A stretch of 64,000 nt of DNA from positions 3,575,001-3,639,000 of the forward strand of contig NZ_CP052859.1 of assembly GCF_012935695.1 (NCBI RefSeq). The letters run 5' to 3'. This document shows positions 39,918 to 50,660 of the stretch, piece after piece. The notes beneath the pieces are model-generated. The model worked only from the letters and a program-made list of their open reading frames with translations, did no database searches and was not told where the DNA came from. Positions within the stretch are counted from its first letter, which is position 1, and every line of letters starts with the position of its first letter. A program made the position numbers and the translations under genes. Source of the DNA: Pseudomonas sp. ADAK18. Lineage in GTDB: Bacteria > Pseudomonadota > Gammaproteobacteria > Pseudomonadales > Pseudomonadaceae.

Positions 39918-41060
39918 TCAGATTGCCTGTGCGCCCAACGCTGACACAATGTTCGACAGAGCGGCCGACTCTCCACCGATCCGCACTTTCAACCCGTCAA
40001 TCTCACGCCGCTCGGGGTAATGCTTGCGCAGCAAGTCAAACGCCTTACGCTGTTCTTCCACGGTTCCCACCAGGCTACGTCGGAAATCCGCATCATCGCG
40101 GCGCGGGTCGTAGACGCTGCGGCACAGGGTCGCCAAGGCCCAGGCCGGATCGGTATTGGCATTGAGACCGACCTCGGCCAGCCACGGCTCAGGCAGCAAG
40201 TCACTTAGCTGAATAGTCGGCTCTTGGCCAAGATGCCGGCAAAACGCCTGATAAATCTGCGCGGTGCCACGCTGCTTGCCATCCAGGCTGTAACCCGCGA
40301 TGTGCGGGGTGGCCAATACACACAGGTCCGCCAACTCGACGTCCACCTGCGGCTCGCCTTCCCAGACATCCAGCACCGCTTGCAGGTCCTCGCGCTCAAG
40401 CAGCACGTCCCTGAGGGCCGCGTTATCCACCACGGGACCACGGCTGGCGTTGATCAACCATGCGCCAGGCTTGAGCTGGTTCAGGCGCTGGCGATCAAAC
40501 AGGTGCCAGGTGGAACCATTGCCGGATTTGTTCAGCGGAGTGTGCAAACTGATGACGTCGCATTGCTCGATAATTTGTTCCAGGCTGACGTAATCACCAC
40601 CCTCGGCGAGCTGCCGCGGAGGATCGCAGACCAGCACGTTCCAGCCCAGCCCCTTGAGGACCTTGATCAACCGCCCGCCGACTTCACCGGCCCCCACGAC
40701 ACCATAGGTGCGTTGGGCGAGGTCTGCGCCTTCGATCTCAGACAGGGTCAGCAAGCTACCCAGCACATAGTCGACCACCCCCCGGGCATTGCAGCCTGGT
40801 GCGCTGGACCACTGGACGCCGGCGCGCTGGAAATAGTCGAGGTCCAGGTGATCGGTGCCGATGGTGCAGGTCCCGACAAAACGCACGGGGGTGCCTTCGA
40901 GTAATGCGCGGTTGACGTTGGTCACCGAGCGCACCAGCAGCACATCCGCGTGCTCGATGGCGGCACGGTCGATGGAGCGGCCGGGAACGCGGCGAATCTC
41001 GCCAAATCCTTCAAAAAACGCATCGAGTAGCGGGATATTTTCGTCGGCAACAATCAGCAT
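39918..41060 (-). CDS. pdxB: Erythronate-4-phosphate dehydrogenase PdxB
   Basis: NAD-dependent oxidation of 4-phosphoerythronate, second step of the DXP-dependent pyridoxal phosphate pathway. 380 aa. The D-2-hydroxyacid dehydrogenase fold shows the NAD motif [22 protein letters not shown], catalytic region [14 protein letters not shown] with the preceding arginine, and [20 protein letters not shown] containing the catalytic histidine. The C-terminal PdxB dimerisation domain (about 290-380) distinguishes it from other dehydrogenases. The ATG at 41060 gives the family-typical [16 protein letters not shown]. Confidence 0.95.
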   Translation of the reverse strand: MLIVADENIPLLDAFFEGFGEIRRVPGRSIDRAAIEHADVLLVRSVTNVNRALLEGTPVRFVGTCTIGTDHLDLDYFQRAGVQWSSAPGCNARGVVDYVLGSLLTLSEIEGADLAQRTYGVVGAGEVGGRLIKVLKGLGWNVLVCDPPRQLAEGGDYVSLEQIIEQCDVISLHTPLNKSGNGSTWHLFDRQRLNQLKPGAWLINASRGPVVDNAALRDVLLEREDLQAVLDVWEGEPQVDVELADLCVLATPHIAGYSLDGKQRGTAQIYQAFCRHLGQEPTIQLSDLLPEPWLAEVGLNANTDPAWALATLCRSVYDPRRDDADFRRSLVGTVEEQRKAFDLLRKHYPERREIDGLKVRIGGESAALSNIVSALGAQAI

Positions 41061-41136
41061 GGCAGGCTCCTTTCGCGGATCAGCAGTGTACAGGGATCAG
41101 GGATGGAATGAGATTGGTCGAACAACGCCGATCCCT

Positions 41137-41228
41137 TGTGGGAGCCGGGCTTGCCCGCGATGAGGGTGTCTCTGTCACCGCTGACGTCGACTGTCAGGCC
41201 GCCATCGCGGGCAAGCCCGGCTCCCACA
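41137..41228. repeat. REPIN, GCGGGCAAGCCCGGCTCCCAC type
   Basis: Long near-perfect inverted pair: TGTGGGAGCCGGGCTTGCCC on the left and its complement ending at 41228. The core differs from the other REPINs here, so it is a third subgroup. It lies between the divergent pdxB and MATE pump genes, an unusual upstream location. Confidence 0.88.
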
Positions 41229-41345
41229 GAGTTCTGGGTTGTCTGGGAGACCACTTACAAATCCGCAACACAGGTTTTTTCCTGACCAACCCGTCAAAGC
41301 GTAGAATGCGCCGTCCTGCGCTCCCCCTTTTTGGACATCCTGCAC

Positions 41346-42728
41346 GTGAACACTGCCACCACCCCCCTCACCCGTCCGGCCCGCGTCAGCCTGGAAGTAC
41401 GCAACCTGCTGGCCCTGGCGCTGCCGATCATGATCGGCCAACTGGCGACGACCGCCATGGGTTTTGTCGACGCGGTGATGGCCGGACGCGTCAGCGCCCG
41501 GGACCTGGCGGCCGTCGCACTGGGCAACTCGATCTGGATCCCGGTGTACCTGCTGATGACCGGCACCTTGCTGGCCACCACCCCCAAAGTCGCCCAACGC
41601 TTTGGCGCCGGTCAACACAGTGAAATCGGCCCGCTGGTGCGCCAGTCGCTGTGGCTGGCACTGGTGGTCGGGATCACCGCCCTGTTGTTGCTGATCAGTG
41701 CCGAGCCGATCCTGCATGCCATGAATGTCGACCCTGAACTGATCAAGCCGTGCATGGGCTACCTGCACGGCATCGCCTCGGGCATGCCGGCGATTGCGCT
41801 GTATTACGTGTTGCGTTGCTTCAGCGATGGCCTGGGCCGCACGCGGCCGAGCATGGTTATGGGCCTGTGCGGCCTGGCGCTGAATATTCCGCTGAACTAC
41901 GTGTTCATCTATGGCCATTTCGGCGTGCCAGCCATGGGCGGCATCGGTTGCGGCTGGGCCACGGCGATTGTGATGTGGGTGATGATGCTCGGCCTGGCCG
42001 GCTGGACCCGCTGGGCGCCGGCTTATCAGGCGAGTGAATTGTTCAAACGTTTCGACTGGCCACAATGGTCGGTGATCAAACGCGTGCTGAGCATCGGCCT
42101 GCCAATCGGCATTGCGATCTTTGCCGAATCGAGCATCTTTGCGGTGATCGCCCTGCTGATCGGCAGTCTGGGCGCCACGGTGGTGGCCGGTCACCAGATC
42201 GCCCTGAACTTCAGCTCGTTGGTGTTCATGATCCCCTACTCCCTGAGCATGGCCGTCACTGTACGGGTGGGCCAGGCCCTGGGCCGCAGTGAACCCCGGG
42301 AAGCGCGCTTCGCGGCGGGCGTGGGGATGGGCACGGCGCTGGCGTATGCCTGCCTGTCCTGCAGCCTGATGCTGCTGTTTCGCGAACATATCGCCGCGAT
42401 CTATACCTCGGACCCGCTGGTGCTCCAGGTGGCCGCGATGCTGATCGTGTTTTCGGCGTTGTTCCAGTTTTCCGACGCGATCCAGGTCACAGCCGCCGGC
42501 GCGTTGCGCGGCTATCAGGACACACGGGTGACCATGGTCCTGACGCTGTTTGCCTATTGGGGCGTGGGGTTGCCGGTGGGGTATGTGCTGGGGCTCACAG
42601 ACTGGCTGGGCAAGGCCAGTGGCCCAAGCGGCTTGTGGCAAGGGCTGATTGTCGGCTTAAGCTGCGCAGCGGCGATGCTGGTGATCCGCCTGACACGCAG
42701 TGCGCGCCGGCGGATTCGAGTGGCTTAA
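41346..42728 (+). CDS. pmpM: MATE multidrug efflux pump, PmpM/NorM type
   Basis: 460-aa inner-membrane cation-coupled drug exporter with 12 predicted helices in two homologous halves. The N terminus [20 protein letters not shown] matches PmpM/NorM proteins, which expel fluoroquinolones, dyes and biocides, PmpM using protons. The GTG at 41346 gives the PmpM-like MNTATTPL start; a TTG at 41331 would add five residues. Its stop overlaps the end of the convergent tusA by 4 bp. Confidence 0.9.
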   Translation: MNTATTPLTRPARVSLEVRNLLALALPIMIGQLATTAMGFVDAVMAGRVSARDLAAVALGNSIWIPVYLLMTGTLLATTPKVAQRFGAGQHSEIGPLVRQSLWLALVVGITALLLLISAEPILHAMNVDPELIKPCMGYLHGIASGMPAIALYYVLRCFSDGLGRTRPSMVMGLCGLALNIPLNYVFIYGHFGVPAMGGIGCGWATAIVMWVMMLGLAGWTRWAPAYQASELFKRFDWPQWSVIKRVLSIGLPIGIAIFAESSIFAVIALLIGSLGATVVAGHQIALNFSSLVFMIPYSLSMAVTVRVGQALGRSEPREARFAAGVGMGTALAYACLSCSLMLLFREHIAAIYTSDPLVLQVAAMLIVFSALFQFSDAIQVTAAGALRGYQDTRVTMVLTLFAYWGVGLPVGYVLGLTDWLGKASGPSGLWQGLIVGLSCAAAMLVIRLTRSARRRIRVA

Positions 42729-42976
42729 GCGGACTTCTTGCGAATCCAGTACAGGTAGGTCCCGGCCTGTTCCTGCTGGTCTACCAGTTCATGGTCAAGG
42801 AACACGCAGAACTTGGGGATATCGCGGCGGGTCGAGGGATCGGTCGCGATGACCTTGAGCAAACCACCAGGCGCCAGGTCGCGGATGTGCTGGTGCAGCA
42901 TCATGACCGGTTCCGGGCAGTTGAGGCCGGTGGCGTCGAGGGTGGCGTCGACGGGGGTGTCAAAAATGTCGCTCAT
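42725..42976 (-). CDS. tusA: TusA-family sulfur carrier protein
   Basis: 83-aa sulfurtransferase of the TusA/SirA family; TusA relays persulfide sulfur for 2-thiouridine in tRNA. The signature [15 protein letters not shown] includes the active cysteine of the CPxP motif. The ATG at 42976 is preceded by AGGAGT. It follows rlmM by 27 bp in the same direction, so the two RNA-modification genes may be co-transcribed. Confidence 0.9.
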   Translation of the reverse strand: MSDIFDTPVDATLDATGLNCPEPVMMLHQHIRDLAPGGLLKVIATDPSTRRDIPKFCVFLDHELVDQQEQAGTYLYWIRKKSA

Positions 42977-43003
42977 TATTCACTCCTGAAACTGGCCATC
43001 AGT

Positions 43004-44077
43004 TTACCGGGCCTTTGGCTTCTTCACATCCAACCGCCGCAAATGGCAGGTCACTTCTTCCCGATCGTGGTACAGCTGCTTACAGCCGATCTCCACGCGA
43101 ATGCCCCGCTCCTTGAAGCCTTCCTCGATCCGCTCGAGCAAGCGCTTCACTTCGGCATAACGCTGCTTCATCGGCAGTTTCAGGTTAACCACCGCTTCAC
43201 GGCAATGCCCCTCGCCGATCCAGGTTTCCAGCAAGGCCGCGTTGCGCGCCGGCTTCTCGACGATATCGCAGACCATCCAGTTCACCGGCTGCTTAGGCGT
43301 ATAGGTGAAACCGTCAGCCATCAAGTGCTGCACCAGCCCCGTGTCCATCAGGCTCTCGGCCATGGGGCCGTTGTCGATGGCGGTCACCAGCATGCCGCGA
43401 TTGACCAGTTGCCAGGTCCAGCCACCGGGCGCGGCGCCCAGGTCGACCCCGGTCATGTCGCTGTGCAAGCGCTCATCCCACTGATCCCGAGGAATAAAGT
43501 GGTGCCAGGCCTCTTCCAACTTCAAGGTGGAGCGGCTTGGCGCGTCCCGGGGGAACTTCAACCGGGGAATGCCCATGGGCCACATCGCCGAGTTATTCGA
43601 CTCGGCCAAGCCCATGAACACCTCACGGCCACTTTTAAAGGTCAGCAGCAAACGCGGTTTGCTCGGGTCTTCCACCAGCTTGCCGGCCGCCATCAGCGCC
43701 TTGCGCAGGTGCACTTCGAATTTCTTGCAGAAGTTCGACAGCTCCTTGCCATCGTTGGTGTCGACCATTTCCAGCCACAGGCTGCCGCACAGCGGGAAGC
43801 CTTGCAGATGAGCGAGGATCACACTGATGCGGTCGGTTTCCGGCAATTCAATAAACACCCCGCGCGCCCACTGTCTTGGGAAGATCAGCTCGGCAAAGCG
43901 TTGGCCGCGCATCAGGCGCGCGGCGCCGTCCTCTTCGGTACAGACAAATTCGGCGCAGGCGCTGCTGGTCTTGGCCTTGGCGTAGCCCGAGACGTTCAGG
44001 CGAGCGGCGTGTTCCGCGATCTCGGAACAGACTTCGCCCTCAAAACCCGGGCGGCAGTGCATAAAAAGGGTGTTCAT
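43004..44077 (-). CDS. rlmM: 23S rRNA 2'-O-methyltransferase RlmM
   Basis: SAM-dependent enzyme that methylates the ribose of C2498 in 23S rRNA before 50S assembly is complete. 357 aa: N-terminal THUMP-like domain (about 1-170) followed by an RrmJ-like Rossmann fold with the SAM loop VDLGAAPGGWTWQLV, and AIDNGPM and WMVCDIVEKPARNAAL strands. The K-D-K-E type catalytic residues are consistent with the conserved D in MVCDIVE and K in VVNLKLPMKQR. The C terminus carries the tail HLRRLDVKKPK. The ATG at 44077 has AGGAG upstream. Confidence 0.93.
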   Translation of the reverse strand: MNTLFMHCRPGFEGEVCSEIAEHAARLNVSGYAKAKTSSACAEFVCTEEDGAARLMRGQRFAELIFPRQWARGVFIELPETDRISVILAHLQGFPLCGSLWLEMVDTNDGKELSNFCKKFEVHLRKALMAAGKLVEDPSKPRLLLTFKSGREVFMGLAESNNSAMWPMGIPRLKFPRDAPSRSTLKLEEAWHHFIPRDQWDERLHSDMTGVDLGAAPGGWTWQLVNRGMLVTAIDNGPMAESLMDTGLVQHLMADGFTYTPKQPVNWMVCDIVEKPARNAALLETWIGEGHCREAVVNLKLPMKQRYAEVKRLLERIEEGFKERGIRVEIGCKQLYHDREEVTCHLRRLDVKKPKAR

Positions 44078-44267
44078 TGACTCTCCTGGTAACCGGCCTG
44101 CTCTAGCGCAATGCCTGTCATGAAAACGCGCGCATGATAGCTGACTTCGGAACCTTGGACTTGCCCATAGAGTCCAGTTATTAGCCAGCTACTTAAAACA
44201 GGGCTAGCTTAGAAGCTCTGTCCGTCCCGTCAGGTCCGTAGCCGTGCGGACCATAAGGAGTCATGTA

Positions 44268-47009
44268 ATGTCATCCCTTGATAGCCTGAGAACCCTTAAA
44301 ACCTTAGAAATCGACGACAAGACCTACCACTACTTCAGCCTGCCCGAAGCCGCCAAGAGCCTGGGTGATCTGGACAAGCTGCCAATGTCGCTCAAGGTCC
44401 TGCTGGAAAACCTGCTGCGCTGGGAGGACGAAAAAACCGTCACCGGCGCCGACTTGAAGGCCATTGCCGCCTGGCTCAAGGAGCGCCGCTCCGACCGTGA
44501 GATCCAATACCGCCCGGCGCGGGTGCTGATGCAAGACTTCACCGGCGTGCCTGCCGTGGTCGACCTCGCGGCCATGCGTGCCGCCGTGGCCAAGGCCGGT
44601 GGCGATCCCCAACGGATCAATCCGCTATCGCCGGTGGACCTAGTGATCGACCACTCAGTGATGGTCGACAAATTTGGCACCTCCAGTGCCTTTGAACAGA
44701 ACGTCGACATCGAAATGCAGCGCAATGGCGAACGTTACGCCTTCCTGCGCTGGGGCCAGAGCGCCTTCGACAACTTCAGCGTGGTACCGCCAGGCACCGG
44801 CATCTGCCACCAGGTCAACCTGGAATACCTCGGCCGCACCGTGTGGACCAAGGACGAAGATGGCCGCACCTACGCCTTTCCCGACACCCTGGTGGGTACC
44901 GACTCCCACACCACCATGATCAACGGCCTTGGCGTGCTGGGCTGGGGCGTGGGTGGGATCGAAGCCGAAGCGGCGATGCTCGGGCAACCGGTGTCGATGC
45001 TGATCCCGGAAGTCATAGGCTTCAAGCTCACCGGCAAACTGAAAGAAGGCATCACCGCCACCGACCTGGTGCTGACCGTCACCCAAATGCTGCGTAAAAA
45101 AGGCGTAGTGGGCAAATTCGTCGAATTCTATGGCGACGGTCTCGCCGACCTGCCACTGGCCGATCGCGCCACCATCGCCAACATGGCCCCGGAATACGGC
45201 GCCACCTGCGGCTTCTTCCCCGTGGATGACGTCACACTGGACTACCTGCGTCTGTCGGGTCGTCCGACCGCCACCGTGAAACTGGTGGAGGCTTACACCA
45301 AGGCTCAGGGCCTGTGGCGCAAGGCGGGTCAGGAGCCGGTCTTCACCGACAGCCTGGCCCTAGACATGAGCAGCGTCGAAGCCAGCCTCGCCGGCCCGAA
45401 ACGCCCGCAAGACCGCGTTTCCCTACCCAATGTCAGCCAGGCCTTCACCGACTTCCTCGACCTGCAGTTCAAACCGTCGAGCAAGGACGTGGGCCGCCTG
45501 GAAAGCGAAGGCGGCGGCGGTGTCGCCGTGGGCAACGCCGACCTGATCGGCGAAGCCGACTACGACTTCGAAGGCCAGACCTATCGCCTGAAAAACGGCG
45601 CGGTGGTGATCGCCGCGATCACCTCCTGCACCAATACCTCCAACCCCAGCGTGATGATGGCGGCTGGCCTGGTAGCGAAAAAGGCTGTGGAAAAAGGTCT
45701 CAAGCGCAAGCCATGGGTAAAAAGCTCCCTGGCTCCGGGCTCCAAAGTGGTCACCGACTACTACAAGGCCGCGGGCCTGACTCAGTACCTGGACCAACTG
45801 GGCTTCGACCTCGTGGGTTACGGCTGCACCACCTGTATCGGCAACTCCGGCCCCTTGCCGGAACCGATTGAAAAAGCCATCCAGAAAGCCGACTTGGCCG
45901 TAGCCTCGGTGCTGTCGGGCAACCGCAACTTTGAAGGCCGAGTCCACCCGCTGGTGAAGACCAACTGGCTGGCCTCCCCGCCCCTGGTGGTCGCCTACGC
46001 GCTGGCAGGCACTGTGCGCATGGACATCAGCAGCGAACCGCTCGGTACCGGCTCGGATGGCAAGCCCGTATACCTGCGCGACATCTGGCCCAGCAGCAAG
46101 GAAATCGCCGACGCCGTCGCACAAGTCAGCACCGGCATGTTCCACAAGGAATACGCTGAAGTGTTTGCCGGTGACGAACAATGGCAAGCCATCGAAGTCC
46201 CGCAAGCCGCAACCTACGTGTGGCAGAAGGATTCCACCTACATCCAGCACCCACCGTTCTTTGACGACATCGCCGGGCCTCTGCCGGTGATCAAAGACGT
46301 CAAAGGCGCCAACGTCCTGGCCCTGCTCGGCGACTCGGTGACCACCGACCACATCTCCCCCGCCGGCAACATCAAGACCGACAGTCCCGCCGGCCAATAC
46401 CTGCGCGAACAAGGCGTAGAACCCCGGGACTTCAACTCCTACGGCTCGCGCCGGGGCAACCATGAAGTAATGATGCGCGGCACCTTCGCCAACATCCGCA
46501 TCCGCAACGAAATGCTCGGCGGAGAAGAAGGTGGCAACACGATCTACATCCCTACCGGCGAGAAAATGCCGATCTATGATGCGGCCATGAAATACCAGGT
46601 GTCGGGTACGCCGCTGGTGGTCATCGCGGGCCAGGAATACGGCACCGGTTCAAGCCGCGACTGGGCAGCCAAGGGCACCAATCTGCTGGGGGTCAAGGCG
46701 GTAATCGCTGAGAGTTTTGAGCGGATTCACCGTTCGAACCTCGTAGGGATGGGTGTGCTGCCGTTGCAGTTCAAGCTGGATCAGAACCGTAAGACATTGA
46801 AGCTGACAGGGAAGGAGAAGGTCGACATTCTGGGGCTGACGGACGCCGATATAGAGCCGCGGATGAATCTGACGCTGGTGATTACTCGGGAAGACGGCAG
46901 CAGCGAAAAAGTAGAAGTGCTGTGTCGGATCGATACACTCAATGAGGTGGAGTACTTCAAGGCGGGAGGAATCTTGCATTATGTATTGCGGCAACTAATC
47001 GCGTCGTAA
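44268..47009 (+). CDS. acnA: Aconitate hydratase A
   Basis: Iron-sulfur enzyme interconverting citrate and isocitrate; AcnA is the stress-stable aconitase and an apo-form RNA binder in E. coli. 913 aa from ATG 44268, with AAGGAG 7 nt upstream; an earlier in-frame start adds eight residues. The [4Fe-4S] ligands are Cys454 ([11 protein letters not shown]) and Cys520/Cys523 ([12 protein letters not shown]). The swivel domain with [10 protein letters not shown] lies at the C terminus. Its natural terminator, starting 16 bp after the stop, has been split by a MITE-like insertion. Confidence 0.97.
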   Translation: MSSLDSLRTLKTLEIDDKTYHYFSLPEAAKSLGDLDKLPMSLKVLLENLLRWEDEKTVTGADLKAIAAWLKERRSDREIQYRPARVLMQDFTGVPAVVDLAAMRAAVAKAGGDPQRINPLSPVDLVIDHSVMVDKFGTSSAFEQNVDIEMQRNGERYAFLRWGQSAFDNFSVVPPGTGICHQVNLEYLGRTVWTKDEDGRTYAFPDTLVGTDSHTTMINGLGVLGWGVGGIEAEAAMLGQPVSMLIPEVIGFKLTGKLKEGITATDLVLTVTQMLRKKGVVGKFVEFYGDGLADLPLADRATIANMAPEYGATCGFFPVDDVTLDYLRLSGRPTATVKLVEAYTKAQGLWRKAGQEPVFTDSLALDMSSVEASLAGPKRPQDRVSLPNVSQAFTDFLDLQFKPSSKDVGRLESEGGGGVAVGNADLIGEADYDFEGQTYRLKNGAVVIAAITSCTNTSNPSVMMAAGLVAKKAVEKGLKRKPWVKSSLAPGSKVVTDYYKAAGLTQYLDQLGFDLVGYGCTTCIGNSGPLPEPIEKAIQKADLAVASVLSGNRNFEGRVHPLVKTNWLASPPLVVAYALAGTVRMDISSEPLGTGSDGKPVYLRDIWPSSKEIADAVAQVSTGMFHKEYAEVFAGDEQWQAIEVPQAATYVWQKDSTYIQHPPFFDDIAGPLPVIKDVKGANVLALLGDSVTTDHISPAGNIKTDSPAGQYLREQGVEPRDFNSYGSRRGNHEVMMRGTFANIRIRNEMLGGEEGGNTIYIPTGEKMPIYDAAMKYQVSGTPLVVIAGQEYGTGSSRDWAAKGTNLLGVKAVIAESFERIHRSNLVGMGVLPLQFKLDQNRKTLKLTGKEKVDILGLTDADIEPRMNLTLVITREDGSSEKVEVLCRIDTLNEVEYFKAGGILHYVLRQLIAS

Positions 47010-47025
47010 CGGACACTCGCCACAC

Positions 47026-47233
47026 AAAACACCGCCTTCATGGGCTAATGCCAGTCAGTTAAGGGCGAACACTGTACCTGTGGCGAGGGAGCTTGCTCCC
47101 GTTGGGTCGCGAAGCGGCCCCAAAAATGGGACTGTTGCGCAGTCCAACGAGAGCAAGCTCCCTCGCCACAGGTTACTTTTTACCCCCTTCTACTTCTTAA
47201 CTGACTGGCATTAGCCTTCATGGGCGGTGTTTT
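47026..47233 (+). terminator. acnA intrinsic terminator, interrupted by a MITE
   Basis: AAAACACCGCC (47026-47036) and GGCGGTGTTTT (47223-47233) are perfect complementary arms with a T run. They would form a standard terminator with loop TTCATG, but are now separated by a 170-bp element plus one copy of its target duplication. Confidence 0.85.
47045..47214. mobile_element. MITE-like element carrying a REP palindrome
   Basis: 170-bp non-coding element with perfect 19-bp terminal inverted repeats CTAATGCCAGTCAGTTAAG (47045-47063) and CTTAACTGACTGGCATTAG (47196-47214), flanked by 10-bp direct repeats CCTTCATGGG (47035-47044 and 47215-47224). Inside is a 30-bp inverted pair with one mismatch (47076-47105 and 47144-47173) built on the REP sequence GGCGAGGGAGCTTGCTCCC. 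A 9-12-bp target duplication is typical of IS4-type transposases, so an IS4-like element elsewhere probably mobilises it. That assignment is inference. It contains no coding sequence. Confidence 0.85.
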
Positions 47234-47295
47234 CTTTTGGGTACACGGCGACGGTCGTTATAATGCCGCGCTGTTTACCGTCACAAGGACTCCTC

Positions 47296-48087
47296 ATGCT
47301 TGCTCTGCCCTGGTTATACCTGGCGCTTCTTTCCATTGGCTATGTACTGGCCTTGATCTACGGGAAACTGGGATTGCTGGCGGCGGTGTCCATCGCCTTG
47401 CTGCTGGTCGCCGGCTTTGCCGTCCGCCAACAGCGAAACCCTTGGGCCCGCTACCTCGGCCATGGGCTGTTTATTGTCCTGGCCCTGGGCCTCGCGATGC
47501 ATTGGCTGCCGGGTTTTTACAACGGTCGCGGCATTGACCCGCAACATTTTACCGCCGATGCCGTGCCCTTCTCGATGTACCTGAACCAGGATAAACCCCT
47601 GATAGGCTTCTGGCTGTTGCTGGCGTGCCCGTGGATTGTTGCCCGTCGCTCCCTGCGCCTTTCGATCTACGCCACTGCCATGGCCTTGACCCTGACGACC
47701 ATCGCCGCCCTCGGGGGTGCTCTGCTGCTGGGCATTATCAGTTGGGCACCGAAATGGCCTGACCAGGCGTGGCTGTGGGTGTTGAACAACCTTTTGCTGG
47801 TGACGCTGGTGGAAGAAGCGTTGTTTCGGGGCTACATCCAGGGCGGCCTGAGCCGGCGCTTCAAGCAGTTGCCCTATGGGGAAAACCTGGCGCTGTTGTT
47901 GGCATCCCTGCTGTTTGGCCTGGTTCACCTGGGCGCTGGCTGGCAGTGGACGTTGCTGGCGGGGATTGCGGGCGTCGGTTACGGGCTGGCGTATCGCTTT
48001 GGCGGCCTGGGCGCGGCGATTGCCACGCATTTCGGCCTGAATCTGCTGCACTTTGCACTGTTTACCTACCCGATGCTGGCGGGCTGA
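47296..48087 (+). CDS. CPBP-family intramembrane metalloprotease
   Basis: 263-aa polytopic membrane protein with about seven helices. The CPBP/Abi motifs are present: EEALFRGYIQGGL (EExxxR), FGLVHLG and ATHFGLNLLHF (HxxxN). Relatives are Rce1-like proteases or serve in bacteriocin self-immunity; the substrate here is unknown. The ATG at 47296 has AAGGA 6 nt upstream and begins with a hydrophobic segment. An earlier in-frame start would extend into the split acnA terminator and is rejected. Stand-alone gene with no bacteriocin genes nearby. Confidence 0.85.
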   Translation: MLALPWLYLALLSIGYVLALIYGKLGLLAAVSIALLLVAGFAVRQQRNPWARYLGHGLFIVLALGLAMHWLPGFYNGRGIDPQHFTADAVPFSMYLNQDKPLIGFWLLLACPWIVARRSLRLSIYATAMALTLTTIAALGGALLLGIISWAPKWPDQAWLWVLNNLLLVTLVEEALFRGYIQGGLSRRFKQLPYGENLALLLASLLFGLVHLGAGWQWTLLAGIAGVGYGLAYRFGGLGAAIATHFGLNLLHFALFTYPMLAG

Positions 48088-48227
48088 AAACTCGCCTATC
48101 AAACGAGCGCAGCCTGCACCAGTGCCTGATCTCAACGGTGTGAGGCTGTGCCGATTGTTGCAAAAATAAGTTAAATAAAACCCCGTAACGGTCGACAACC
48201 TGTCAAAGCCTTGCGGATTGAACCACC

Positions 48228-49793
48228 ATGCGTAATAACCAACCCGTTACCCAGCGCGAACGGACCTTCCCCGCTCAGCAACGGTTGATCTCCACCACCG
48301 ATGCCAAAGGCGTTATCACTTACTGCAACGACGCTTTTGTCGAAATCAGTGGGTTTTCCCATGACGAGCTGATGCGTGCCCCGCACAATCTGGTTCGCCA
48401 TCCGGACGTACCGGCGGCGGTGTTCGCACACATGTGGTCCACGCTCAAACAAGGCTTGCCATGGATGGGCATCGTCAAGAACCGCTGCAAGAGCGGCGAT
48501 CACTATTGGGTCAACGCCTATGTGACGCCGGTCTTCGACGGCAATCAGGTAATCGGCTACGAGTCGGTGCGGGTCAAGCCCACCGCCGAGCAGATCCGTC
48601 GTGCCGAAGCGCTGTACCAGCGCATCAACCAGGGCAAGCCGGCCATTCCACGCCGTGACAAGTGGCTGCCGGTGCTGCAGGACTGGCTGCCGTTTATCCT
48701 GGTCAGCCAACTGAGCTTCCTGATTGGCGTGTGGCTCAACTCGCACTGGGGCTTTGCGCTGGCCGCGGCGCTTTCGGTGCCGCTGGGACTTCTGGGGCTG
48801 ACCTGGCAACAGCGCGGCCTCAAGCGCTTACTGCGCCTGGCCGAACAGACCACTTCCGACCCGCTGATCGCGCAGATGTACACCGACAGTCGCGGTGCAC
48901 AGGCGCGCCTGGAGATGTCGATCCTGAGTCAGGAAGCCCGCCTGAAGACGTGCCTGACACGCTTACAGGACACCGCCGAGCACCTCAACGAGCAGGCGCG
49001 ACAGTCCAACACCCTAGCCCATAACAGCTCCAGCGGCCTGGAACGCCAGCGCGTTGAGACCGAACAAGTGGCCACGGCGGTCAACCAGATGGCGGCAACG
49101 ACCCAGGAAGTGGCCAGCCATGTGCAACGCACGGCGGACGCTACTCAGGAAGCCAATCGCCTTACCGGTCGCGGCCGCGATATTGCCGGAGAAACCCGCG
49201 ACGCCATCCAGCGTCTGTCGGTGGCCGTCGGCGAAACCGGCGTAACCGTGACCCAACTGGCCAAGGACAGCGACGAAATCGGCGGCGTAGTCGACGTGAT
49301 CAAGGGTATTGCAGACCAGACCAACCTGCTGGCCTTGAACGCAGCCATCGAAGCGGCCCGCGCCGGGGAGATGGGACGTGGTTTTGCGGTGGTGGCCGAT
49401 GAGGTGCGGCAACTGGCGCAGCGCACCGCTGAGTCAACCGGGCAGATCCATGCGCTGATCGCCAAGCTGCAGCAGACCGCCAGCGCGGCGGTGCAGACCA
49501 TGGACGCTGGGCATCGCCAGGCCGAAGAAGGTGTGGCGCGGGTGATGGAAGCGGATGCAGCGTTGGTGGGGATCAGTGAAGCTGTGGCCAATATCACCGA
49601 CATGACCACCCAGATCGCCGCCGCCACCGAAGAGCAAAGCGCCGTGGCCGAAGAGATCAGCCGCAATATCAGCACGATTGCGTTGCTGGCGGATCAGACG
49701 TCGGAGCAGGCGCTGAGCTCGGCGCAGTTGAGTGAAGAGCTGACGCATACGGCGAATACCCAGTATTCGCTGGTGGAGCGGTTTAACCGGTAA
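48228..49793 (+). CDS. aer: Aerotaxis receptor Aer
   Basis: 521-aa energy/oxygen-sensing chemoreceptor. The N-terminal PAS domain (about 15-125: [40 protein letters not shown]) binds FAD in Aer proteins. A membrane hairpin (about 160-195) follows, then the HAMP-like and signalling regions with the conserved tip [20 protein letters not shown]. The lack of a periplasmic domain fits Aer. It lies next to acnA and the cbb3 oxidase genes, as in P. aeruginosa, linking oxygen sensing to respiration. No ANR box was found in its short upstream region. Confidence 0.92.
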   Translation: MRNNQPVTQRERTFPAQQRLISTTDAKGVITYCNDAFVEISGFSHDELMRAPHNLVRHPDVPAAVFAHMWSTLKQGLPWMGIVKNRCKSGDHYWVNAYVTPVFDGNQVIGYESVRVKPTAEQIRRAEALYQRINQGKPAIPRRDKWLPVLQDWLPFILVSQLSFLIGVWLNSHWGFALAAALSVPLGLLGLTWQQRGLKRLLRLAEQTTSDPLIAQMYTDSRGAQARLEMSILSQEARLKTCLTRLQDTAEHLNEQARQSNTLAHNSSSGLERQRVETEQVATAVNQMAATTQEVASHVQRTADATQEANRLTGRGRDIAGETRDAIQRLSVAVGETGVTVTQLAKDSDEIGGVVDVIKGIADQTNLLALNAAIEAARAGEMGRGFAVVADEVRQLAQRTAESTGQIHALIAKLQQTASAAVQTMDAGHRQAEEGVARVMEADAALVGISEAVANITDMTTQIAAATEEQSAVAEEISRNISTIALLADQTSEQALSSAQLSEELTHTANTQYSLVERFNR

Positions 49794-49798
49794 ATCGC

Positions 49799-49882
49799 TT
49801 TCGCGAGCAAGCCCGCTCCCACATTCGAACGCATTCCTACAGGATAAACGCAGTCGAATGTGGGAGCGGGCTTGCTCGCGAA
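49799..49882. repeat. REPIN (GCGAGCAAGCCCGCTCCCAC type)
   Basis: Inverted REP pair between the convergent aer and hydrolase 3' ends: TTCGCGAGCAAGCCCGCTCC on the left, complement ending at 49882. Confidence 0.9.
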
Positions 49883-49888
49883 AAGGCC

Positions 49889-50581
49889 CTAACAAGCACC
49901 GAGAAATCCAGAGATTTTCACCGCAGCAGCCTCCAAATGCTGCTCATGACTAAACCCCGAAGCCTTCAACGGCTTCAAATCATGATCCCCCGCCGCCAGC
50001 CACATCACTTCGATGCTCGGCGATAACACATACCCTTCCACCGCCGCCCAATTGCCCAACGCATCCCGCTCGCCCTGAACAATCAACGTCGGCGTCTTCA
50101 ATCCGGCCAAATGCTCAGTCCGTGGTTTTTCCGGCTTACCCACCGCATAAAACGGATACCCCAGACATACCAGCCCATCCGCACCCAATTCGTCAGCCAG
50201 CAAACTGGCCATCCGCCCGCCCATAGACTTGCCACCTATGGCCAAACGCCCAGCGACATGACGTCGCACCTCGGCATGCACCTCACGCCAGCACTCCAGC
50301 AGTTTAGGTGCCGGATTCGGCGGGCGTTTGCCGCCATCCACACGGCGCTGGGCCATGTAGGGAAACTCGAAGCGCAACACGTTGACGCCATGCCCGGCAA
50401 GGCGTGCAGCCATGTCACTCATAAAGCCCGAGTCCATCGGCGCGCCGGCACCGTGGGCCAGAATCAGTGTCACCGGCGTACGCGCGATAGACCCTTTCGC
50501 GACATTCCACAACCAGCCGCGTTCCCGCACACACTGCGCCCATTGATCCCCGTCAATACTGGCCTTGTGCTCTTTGCCCAT
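49889..50581 (-). CDS. Alpha/beta-hydrolase (KANL3/Tex30-like)
   Basis: 230-aa cytoplasmic hydrolase. The alpha/beta fold shows [20 protein letters not shown] (oxyanion region), the nucleophile elbow [11 protein letters not shown], the acidic residue region [12 protein letters not shown] and the histidine in [11 protein letters not shown]. The HGAGAPMD pattern marks the Tex30/KANL3 group, whose substrates are unknown. The start at 50581 has GAGG 5 nt upstream. The gene is divergent from the first cco operon, and an ANR-type box lies inside its codons 9-13, so its 5' end is shared with a control region. Confidence 0.82.
   Translation of the reverse strand: MGKEHKASIDGDQWAQCVRERGWLWNVAKGSIARTPVTLILAHGAGAPMDSGFMSDMAARLAGHGVNVLRFEFPYMAQRRVDGGKRPPNPAPKLLECWREVHAEVRRHVAGRLAIGGKSMGGRMASLLADELGADGLVCLGYPFYAVGKPEKPRTEHLAGLKTPTLIVQGERDALGNWAAVEGYVLSPSIEVMWLAAGDHDLKPLKASGFSHEQHLEAAAVKISGFLGAC
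50543..50556. promoter_or_regulatory. ANR/FNR box for the first cco operon, inside the divergent hydrolase gene
   Basis: TTGATCCCCGTCAA matches TTGAT-N4-ATCAA at 9 of 10 positions. It lies 105 bp upstream of the ccoN ATG at 50661 and within the 5' coding part of the hydrolase. ANR activation of this operon is expected from P. aeruginosa cco-2. Confidence 0.75.
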
Positions 50582-50660
50582 GCTTGCCTCGCTTTTTAGT
50601 CTGCCTATAACTCCAGCCCAAGTGCCGCATTTGCTTGGGTTGAACCGTGGATGGGGAACC

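Noticed and set aside
47044..47215. 20-bp terminal repeats with 8-9-bp target duplication as alternative MITE borders
   Set aside because: The extra outer G/C pair is better explained by the 10-bp direct repeats CCTTCATGGG ending in G and starting in C; the 19-bp repeat plus 10-bp duplication explains all bases.
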